From: Brachyspira sp. CAG:484
GTDB lineage: Bacteria; Cyanobacteriota; Vampirovibrionia; Gastranaerophilales; Gastranaerophilaceae
Reading direction: 5' to 3'
NCBI GenBank assembly: GCA_000431315.1
Contig: HF989697.1
Coordinates: 8,731 to 39,266 of the forward strand
DNA: 30,536 bases
Position 1 is the first letter of the stretch. Each line of letters starts with the position of its first letter. This document shows, in pieces, positions 25,265 through 30,536 of the stretch. The position numbers and the translations under genes were made by a program. The notes under the pieces are model-generated. The model saw only the letters and a list, made by a program, of their open reading frames with translations. It was not told the origin of the DNA and did not search any database.

Positions 25265-27688
25265 ATGATTAACAAGTTGACTGCTCCAAAAACACTGCTT
25301 GCTTCTTTGGCAGCGTTGTTCTTGGGTGTTGTTCCTGCTTTTGCAGGTGAAGCTGATTTGGTAGTTCCAAGTATCAAAACAATCAGCCCTCATAGTTATA
25401 ACCTGCTTTTAATCGGTATGGTTATTTCTGTTATCGGCTTGATATTTGGTTTTATCGAATTTTTACGTATTAAAAAATTAGATGTCCACAAAGCTATGGC
25501 TGAAGTTGGAAACACTATTTTTGAAACATGTAAAACTTATCTTATACAACAAGGTAAATTTTTGCTTGTTTTAGAAGTTCTTATTGCGCTGTGTATTGCA
25601 TTTTATTTTGGATACCTTCAGCATATGGGACTTAAAGGTGTATTGACAATTCTTGCATGGTCAGTAATTGGTATTCTTGGTTCTTATGCTGTTGCATGGT
25701 TTGGAATCAGAATGAATACTCTTGCTAATGCAAGAACTGCTTTTGTTTCTTTAAAAGGAAACCCTTTAAATATCTTAAATATTCCGTTAAAGGCCGGTAT
25801 GAGTATCGGTGTTTTGCTTGTATCTGTTGAGCTAATTCTGATGCTTACAATACTTTTGTTTGTACCTGGACATTTGGCAGGTGCATGCTTCATCGGCTTT
25901 GCTATCGGTGAATCTTTAGGTGCTTCTGCTCTTCGTGTAGCAGGCGGTATCTTTACTAAAATTGCCGACATCGGCTCAGACTTAATGAAAATTCAGTTTG
26001 GTATTAAAGAAGATGATCCTCGTAACCCTGGTGTAATCGCAGATTGTACCGGTGATAATGCGGGTGATTCTGTAGGTCCTACGGCTGACGGTTTTGAAAC
26101 TTACGGTGTAACAGGTGTTGCGCTTGTTTCATTTATTCTTCTGGCTGTTTTAGGTCAGGAAAATCAGGTTCAGCTTTTGACATGGATTTTTGTTATGAGA
26201 TTCTTAATGATTGTTACTTCAGTTGTTGCATACTGGATTAACAATATCGCAGATAGAATTTATGCTAAAAAAGCAGCTAAATTTGATTTTGAACAACCTT
26301 TAACTAACCTTGTATGGTTGACTTCTATTTTATCAATATTGATGACATTCGGCGTAAGCCACTGGCTGTTATCACCTTTAGGCGGAAATTTATGGCTTGT
26401 ACTTTCAATAATTATTTCATGCGGAACTCTTGGAGCTGCATTAATTCCTGAATTTACAAAAATATTTACTTCACCTAAAGCAAAACACACTGCTGAAGTT
26501 GTTACAGCTTCTAAAGAAGGCGGTGCGTCACTTACAATCCTTTCCGGTATTGTTGCAGGTAACTTCAGCGCATTCTGGATTGGTATGGTAATCGTATTGT
26601 TAATGGCTCTTGCTTATGTTGCAAGTATTCATATTCCGGCAAGTGTTATGATTTATCCGTCTGTATTTGCATTCGGTCTTGTAGCATTCGGCTTTTTGGG
26701 TATGGGTCCTGTTACAATTGCTGTTGACAGCTATGGTCCGGTTACTGATAATGCCCAATCAGTTTATGAATTATCTTTAATAGAAGAAATTCCTAACGTG
26801 TCAGAAGAAATCGAAAAAGAATACGGTTTCAAACCTGATTTTGAAAATGCTAAACAGTACCTTGAAGAAAACGATGGCGCAGGTAATACTTTCAAAGCAA
26901 CTTCAAAGCCTGTTTTGATTGGTACTGCGGTTGTTGGTGCAACTACAATGATTTTCTCATTGATTCTTGTAATCCAGAATACTCTTGGTATCAGACCGGA
27001 AGACATTTTAAATATGTTAAATCCTTACACATTGCTTGGTTTATTAACCGGTGGTGCCGTAATTTACTGGTTCAGCGGAGCTTCTATGCAGGCTGTTACA
27101 ACAGGTGCATACAGAGCTGTTGAATACATTAAAGAAAATATCAAGCTTGGTGATTCAGATTCTAAGAGTGCTAATGTTGCAAATTCAAAAGAAGTTGTAA
27201 AAATTTGTACACAATATGCACAAAAAGGTATGGTAAATATCTTTGTTGCATTGTTTGCATTTGCGCTTTCACTTGCATGTCTTTCAGCTCCGGCTCATGG
27301 GGCTAATGCTCCTGTAGCTTTCTTTGTAAGCTATTTGATTGCAATTGCAGTATTTGGGCTCTTCCAGGCTGTATTTATGGCAAATGCCGGCGGATGCTGG
27401 GATAACGCAAAGAAAATCGTTGAAGTTGATATGAAGGAAAAAGGCACTCCGCTTCACGATGCAACAGTTGTGGGCGATACTGTGGGTGATCCGTTCAAAG
27501 ATACTTCATCAGTTGCTATGAACCCGATTATCAAGTTCACAACATTATTCGGGCTTCTCGCAATGGAGATTGCTTTGAGTGAATCTTTCAGAGATATTGC
27601 TCCTATTGTAGGTGCAGTATTGTTTATCGTTGCATTGATTTTCGTAATTCGTTCATTCTATGCAATGAGAATACCTTCAAATAAATAG
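25265..27688 (+). CDS. hppA: Membrane-bound ion-translocating pyrophosphatase
   Basis: The 807-aa integral membrane protein couples pyrophosphate hydrolysis to H+ (or Na+) export. Motifs include DDPRNPGVIADCTGDNAGD (from about 250), which binds Mg-pyrophosphate, then GPTADGFETYG, GPVTDNAQSVYEL, NAGGCWDNAKK and HDATVVGDTVGDPFKDT. GNTFKATSK at 540-548 has Lys544, where potassium-dependent enzymes have Ala, so it is probably of the K+-independent type. The third position after the Lys is Ser, not the usual Thr. An acidic loop (about 510-540) is longer than in plant-type enzymes, as in a clade known from Bacteroidetes. The N-terminus (about 1-28, ending AFAG) looks like a signal peptide or first helix. 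It has its own promoter, a strong ribosome site and a terminator. Confidence 0.95.
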   Translation: MINKLTAPKTLLASLAALFLGVVPAFAGEADLVVPSIKTISPHSYNLLLIGMVISVIGLIFGFIEFLRIKKLDVHKAMAEVGNTIFETCKTYLIQQGKFLLVLEVLIALCIAFYFGYLQHMGLKGVLTILAWSVIGILGSYAVAWFGIRMNTLANARTAFVSLKGNPLNILNIPLKAGMSIGVLLVSVELILMLTILLFVPGHLAGACFIGFAIGESLGASALRVAGGIFTKIADIGSDLMKIQFGIKEDDPRNPGVIADCTGDNAGDSVGPTADGFETYGVTGVALVSFILLAVLGQENQVQLLTWIFVMRFLMIVTSVVAYWINNIADRIYAKKAAKFDFEQPLTNLVWLTSILSILMTFGVSHWLLSPLGGNLWLVLSIIISCGTLGAALIPEFTKIFTSPKAKHTAEVVTASKEGGASLTILSGIVAGNFSAFWIGMVIVLLMALAYVASIHIPASVMIYPSVFAFGLVAFGFLGMGPVTIAVDSYGPVTDNAQSVYELSLIEEIPNVSEEIEKEYGFKPDFENAKQYLEENDGAGNTFKATSKPVLIGTAVVGATTMIFSLILVIQNTLGIRPEDILNMLNPYTLLGLLTGGAVIYWFSGASMQAVTTGAYRAVEYIKENIKLGDSDSKSANVANSKEVVKICTQYAQKGMVNIFVALFAFALSLACLSAPAHGANAPVAFFVSYLIAIAVFGLFQAVFMANAGGCWDNAKKIVEVDMKEKGTPLHDATVVGDTVGDPFKDTSSVAMNPIIKFTTLFGLLAMEIALSESFRDIAPIVGAVLFIVALIFVIRSFYAMRIPSNK

Positions 27689-27714
27689 GGAAATGAGTAT
27701 TATCTCATAAAAAG

Positions 27715-27748
27715 AAAGCGCTCCGTTAGAAATAGCGGGGCGTTTTTA
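27715..27748 (+). terminator. Terminator after hppA
   Basis: GCGCTCCG (27718-27725) pairs with CGGGGCGT (27736-27743), with two wobbles, then a T run. Confidence 0.8.
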
Positions 27749-27767
27749 TTAACGTTTGTAAATTTTT

Positions 27768-27796
27768 TTGCAGCTTCTGAAATCAGGCGTTATAAA
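27768..27796 (+). promoter_or_regulatory. Promoter for the 74-aa gene
   Basis: TTGCAG (27768-27773), 17-nt spacer, TATAAA (27791-27796). It lies after the hppA terminator, so the small gene is an independent unit. Confidence 0.5.
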
Positions 27797-27840
27797 AATA
27801 CTTTTTATTGGTATGTAACTAATATAAGAGGAGATTTGTT

Positions 27841-28065
27841 ATGACAAAGATTGATGGATTTAACGGTGATTTTCATAAAGGCGGACAAGGTCAGACTGCG
27901 AAAGCAAGTGGAGAACACAAAGCTGCAAATTCTTTGTTTGGCAAAGATACTTTCGGAGATATTGATAATAAGATGAGTTTGTTTGCTAATGCCCAGTTTA
28001 ATAAAAATCTTAAACCTGACGGCGGAGGTCGTGATTTTGGTTTCTTTGATAATTTGAGAACATAA
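27841..28065 (+). CDS. Small Gly/Asn/Phe-rich protein, unknown
   Basis: This 74-aa protein is not recognised. It is hydrophilic, without a signal peptide or membrane helix, and starts MTKIDGFNGDFHKGGQGQTA. Its C-terminal third is rich in Asn, Phe and Gly (FANAQFNKNLKPDGGG, ending DFGFFDNLRT). The gene is a complete single unit: promoter at 27768-27796, AGAGGAG ribosome site 8 nt before the ATG, and a strong terminator 6 nt after the stop. That makes it a confident coding call despite the size. A cytoplasmic, largely disordered protein is inferred. Confidence 0.75.
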   Translation: MTKIDGFNGDFHKGGQGQTAKASGEHKAANSLFGKDTFGDIDNKMSLFANAQFNKNLKPDGGGRDFGFFDNLRT

Positions 28066-28070
28066 TAAAT

Positions 28071-28103
28071 AAAAAGCTCCTTCCTGATTGAAGGGGCTTT
28101 TTT
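28071..28103 (+). terminator. Terminator after the 74-aa gene
   Basis: AAAAGCTCCTTC (28072-28083) pairs with GAAGGGGCTTTT (28090-28101), with one wobble and a 6-nt loop, then T run. Confidence 0.88.
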
Positions 28104-28117
28104 ATTTAGAAAGTATA

Positions 28118-28267
28118 TGTTATAATAAAAAGAGAGCATTGGACAGTCTATAGAGCAGATCTTTTATTTTCTCGGACCCGCTCTCGCTATCGTTTCAAAA
28201 ATAAATATATTTCCTTAGATAAATAAAGAAAGAACTAAAAGTAAAGCTAGAAAAAGGAGGCGAAAGT
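28118..28267 (+). promoter_or_regulatory. Extended -10 promoter and long 5' leader of the second pilin-like gene
   Basis: TGTTATAAT (28118-28126) is a perfect extended -10. The start codon is at 28268, giving a leader of about 135 nt. The leader contains GAGAGC (28132-28137) and GCTCTC (28180-28185), which could form a long-range stem, and ends in AAGGAGG. The first part resembles the sequence after the orphan promoter at 8166. Confidence 0.5.
28254..28260 (+). promoter_or_regulatory. Strong ribosome binding site fixing the start at 28268
   Basis: AAGGAGG, then 7 nt, then ATG at 28268-28270. No other start codon in any useful frame lies between this site and the prepilin helix. Confidence 0.8.
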
Positions 28268-29150
28268 ATGCAAAATACAGTAATATCAATGATTTCCGGG
28301 GGGGGGGCAGAGTAGTTTAAGCTCCTTAAGAGGCATTGGCGCAGGCAATGAGCCATTTTGCGCCGCCGGAAGAAGAACTATTAAAGCAGGCTTTACCCTT
28401 GCCGAAGTATTAATTACGCTGGGTATTATTGGTGTTGTTGCTGCTCTAACTCTTCCTGCTATAGTTGGTAAATATCAAAAGATTGAAACAATAAGCAGAT
28501 TGAAGAAGGCAAATTCTGTAATTGGCAGCTTTCTGCAAAAAGCAGAGGAGGATAACGGCTGCCTTGCAGATTGGAGCTGGGGTACTTCTGACTACCATAC
28601 TTATGGTTTGGATGCAGTTAATAAATTTATAAAACCTTATTTCAATGTTTTGAATGATTCTGAGACTTATAACTCTAAGAAAGGCTTGAGCTCTCCCTCC
28701 TCATTTATGTCTTCAATTGGTTATGAAATGTTTAGTTCAAAAAACGGAGGTTACCCGGAACCCTTTAAAACAATAAATGGCGGGGACTTTAGTGGTTACA
28801 ACTATATGAATATATACTTTCTTACAACTGATGGGTTTGTTTATGGATGGGGATGGCATCAATCCCAATTAACAGGACGAAGAGAGATGGAATTTTTAGT
28901 AGATATTAATGGCCCAAAAAGACCTAACGTTGCAGGAAAAGACGTATTTATGTTTAAGATAGGCGGCGAATATTGCCAAAGCAAGGTTTGGCCGTACAAA
29001 CTTGGAAACCAGAGTTGTGACGGGAAAGGTCATTGCACTTATTTCCCTCATAAGTGCGGTTCGGGGGAAGATTGCAGAAGGAGTGGATTTGATTGTACCT
29101 GCAAAATTGTTGAAGACGGCTGGCAAATAAAAGATGATTATCCATGGTAG
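28268..29150 (+). CDS. Pilin-like (prepilin-type) protein, poly-G tract puts it out of frame
   Basis: Translation from the ATG at 28268 reads MQNTVISMIS, enters a run of 10 G and stops at TAG (28313-28315). The frame starting at 28308 just after the run encodes KAGFTLAEVLITLGIIGVVA, a textbook prepilin cleavage site (Gly at -1, Glu at +5) and helix. It runs on to 29150 with a Cys-rich end and the family motif VDINGPKRPN. With 9 or 12 G the two frames join, giving a 41-residue leader. The pilin frame is closed upstream by TGA at 28290 and has no ATG, GTG or TTG before the helix. A TTG at 28500 would omit the helix. So as sequenced the protein cannot be made without slippage. It would be a secreted pseudopilin with disulfides. 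Confidence 0.85.
28298..28307 (+). repeat. Poly-G tract (10 G), candidate phase-variation switch
   Basis: Ten G fall in codons 11-14 of the leader peptide. Lengths of 9 or 12 would be ON and 10 is OFF. It has the same placement as the 11-G run in the gene at 13822. Confidence 0.85.
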
Positions 29151-29200
29151 TTTGTTTATGTTAAACTTATAATATAGAATTTTGAAATAGAGGAAAATGT

Positions 29201-30205
29201 ATGAGTTTAACAGTATATTTAGGGATAGACGTTGGTTCTGTTACGACAAAGCTTGCACTCGTTGATGAAAACGGCAAGTATGTAGACAGTTACATGCTCA
29301 GAACCGCAGGTAAACCTGTTCTTGCCGTTCAAAACGGACTTAAGGAATTATATAAAAAGAAGCTGACTGATTATGATGTAATGGGTGTTGGAACAACCGG
29401 CTCAGGACGTAACCTTGCCGGAGCTCTGGTTGGTGCTGATATTATAAAAAATGAAATCACCGCCCATGCTGTTGCCGCAAGTATAAACGTTCCGGGAGTA
29501 CAGACTATTCTTGAGATAGGCGGTCAGGACAGCAAAATCATTATTCTTCGTGACGGTATTGTGACAGATTTTGCAATGAATACTGTATGTGCAGCCGGTA
29601 CAGGAAGTTTCTTGGATCAACAGGCAAACAGGTTAAATGTTCCTATTGAAATTTTTGGTGAAACTGCTTTAAAATCAACCAATCCGGCTCGTATCGCCGG
29701 AAGATGCGGTGTGTTTGCGGAAAGTGATTTAATCCATAAACAACAGCTCGGGTATCCTGTAGAAGATTTGTTGTACGGGCTTTGTCAGGCGCTTGTAAGA
29801 AACTATCTTTCTAACCTTGCGCTTGGTAAAGAACTTTTACCTATAATAACTTTCCAGGGCGGAGTTGCTACAAATTCAGGTATGGTTAAAGCTTTTGAAG
29901 AAGCCTTAGGTACAAAAATTGTAGTTCCTGATAACCATCAGACAATGGGGGCAATCGGTGCAGCGCTTCTTGCAATGGAAAATCACCAGTATACTGAAGC
30001 TGAAACTAAATTCAAAGGCTGGCAGGTGGGTGATATGCACTTCCATTCAATTACTTGCGACTGTAACGGCTGTTCTAACAACTGTGAGGTTATAACTATT
30101 CTTGAAGGAGCTGATGAGGTTCCTCATTATACAAATATAAAAGATATTAAAGGCAATATTATCGCACGCTGGGGCGGAACCTGCGGCAGATGGGATATTT
30201 CATAG
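29201..30205 (+). CDS. CoA-substrate dehydratase activase (HgdC/BcrAD-BadFG ATPase family)
   Basis: The 334-aa protein is an ASKHA-fold ATPase that injects an electron into 2-hydroxyacyl-CoA dehydratases or benzoyl-CoA reductases. The phosphate loops are GIDVGSVTTKLAL (from 8), GTTGSGR (64-70) and EIGGQDSK (105-112). The two cysteines that hold the intersubunit [4Fe-4S] cluster in HgdC are seen as Cys130 (VCAAGTGSFLD) and Cys169 (AGRCGVFAESD). About 60 extra residues at the C-terminus carry CDCNGCSNNC and another Cys near the end, a second possible metal site. No dehydratase subunit is in the window. The start has GAGGAAAA upstream, with a weak TATAAT at 29168-29173, and a strong terminator follows. 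Confidence 0.9.
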   Translation: MSLTVYLGIDVGSVTTKLALVDENGKYVDSYMLRTAGKPVLAVQNGLKELYKKKLTDYDVMGVGTTGSGRNLAGALVGADIIKNEITAHAVAASINVPGVQTILEIGGQDSKIIILRDGIVTDFAMNTVCAAGTGSFLDQQANRLNVPIEIFGETALKSTNPARIAGRCGVFAESDLIHKQQLGYPVEDLLYGLCQALVRNYLSNLALGKELLPIITFQGGVATNSGMVKAFEEALGTKIVVPDNHQTMGAIGAALLAMENHQYTEAETKFKGWQVGDMHFHSITCDCNGCSNNCEVITILEGADEVPHYTNIKDIKGNIIARWGGTCGRWDIS

Positions 30206-30215
30206 ATTATATTAA

Positions 30216-30252
30216 TAAACAAGCAGGATTTTATTTAAATCCTGCTTGTTTA
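30216..30252. terminator. Bidirectional terminator between activase and convergent gene
   Basis: A perfect 16-bp stem, TAAACAAGCAGGATTT (30216-30231) with its complement at 30237-30252 and a 5-nt loop, followed by T-rich DNA on both strands. Confidence 0.92.
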
Positions 30253-30255
30253 TTT

Positions 30256-30536
30256 TTATTTCATTTTAAAGTCATCTCTGTCAACTTTATTAAATAAATC
30301 TTCAAAAGATTCGTACACTGAGGTTGATTTTTCATTTTTCATTTTCAGTATAACTTTGTCATTTTCTGTATAAGCTGTGCCTGCATAATCTCCGTTAATA
30401 TCAAATCCATATATTACGGTTTTGGTTTTGCCGTCAGAGGAGGTAACAGTATACTTTTTAGGCTGCATATTTAAATAGTATTCAGTATCAATTGTTTTCA
30501 TTGTTTTATCTGCATAATACATATCAGTATTACGTC
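30256..30536 (-). CDS. Unknown protein, 5' partial (3' end only)
   Basis: The frame is open to the right edge of the window (upstream codons continue R-N-T-D before the Met at 30522), so the true start probably lies outside. The visible ~93 residues are hydrophilic with alternating beta-type strands (YYLNMQPKKYTVTSSDGK, TKTVIYGFDINGDYAGTAY, DKVILKMKNEKSTSVYESF) and end DRDDFKMK. No family is recognised; a secreted or lipoprotein beta-sandwich is a guess from the pattern. It converges on the activase across the shared terminator. Confidence 0.6.
   Translation of the reverse strand, partial: RNTDMYYADKTMKTIDTEYYLNMQPKKYTVTSSDGKTKTVIYGFDINGDYAGTAYTENDKVILKMKNEKSTSVYESFEDLFNKVDRDDFKMK

Noticed and set aside
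28500..29150. TTG start at 28500 for the second pilin-like gene
   Set aside because: It lies after the prepilin helix, has no ribosome site, and ignores the clear signal at 28254-28270.
1..30536. tRNA, rRNA, CRISPR array, insertion sequence, integrase or attachment site
   Set aside because: No T-arm/anticodon arrangement, no regularly spaced repeats, and no transposase or recombinase frame seen in either strand.

Overview
The window most resembles the chromosome of an uncultured gut bacterium of the Vampirovibrionia/Melainabacteria (Gastranaerophilales type), a non-photosynthetic relative of Cyanobacteria. This placement is inferred from family resemblance, not from a marker gene. The support is an AT-rich genome, a Gram-negative envelope (LptA/LptC, TolC), several prepilin-like proteins with the FTLAEVLITLGIIG helix, a membrane pyrophosphatase and a 2-hydroxyacyl-CoA-dehydratase-type activase.

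Layout. Positions 1-899 hold the 3' part of a pilin-like gene with an internal 106-bp repeat and a C-type-lectin-like tail that resembles a diversity-generating-retroelement (DGR) target. Positions 1007-8149 are a plus-strand block: lptC, lptA, a TPR protein, dprA, topA, aroE and a tyrosine phosphatase, mostly overlapping or nearly touching. Positions 8267-12929 (minus) are a tripartite export operon: TolC-like outer membrane factor, MacA-like adaptor, ATPase and MacB-like permease. Positions 13033-17778 (minus) run mtnP, yggT, trkA, trkH and a pilin-like gene. Then come a lytic transglycosylase (+), an M20 peptidase (-), mutS2 (-), a GltA-type oxidoreductase (+), an exported unknown protein (+), a 62-aa membrane protein (-), hppA (+), a 74-aa unknown (+), a second pilin-like gene (+), a dehydratase activase (+) and the 3' end of an unknown gene (-).

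Main discovery. Both complete pilin-like genes carry a long poly-G run (11 and 10 G) inside the leader peptide, just after a strong ribosome binding site and ATG. In both, the run is one base too long for the reading frame to reach the prepilin helix, and removing one G restores it. In the gene at 28268 no other start codon could serve. This is the arrangement expected of slipped-strand phase variation of surface or secretion pseudopilins, with both genes OFF as sequenced. A homopolymer assembly error or transcriptional slippage are the alternatives. The pilin-like gene at the left edge has a different diversification signature, so the window may show two ways of varying one surface protein family.

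Housekeeping functions are envelope building (Lpt, transglycosylase), DNA handling (DprA, TopA, MutS2), potassium uptake (TrkAH), methylthioadenosine salvage, shikimate synthesis and ion-motive pyrophosphate hydrolysis. No tRNA, rRNA, CRISPR array, insertion sequence or integrase was seen.
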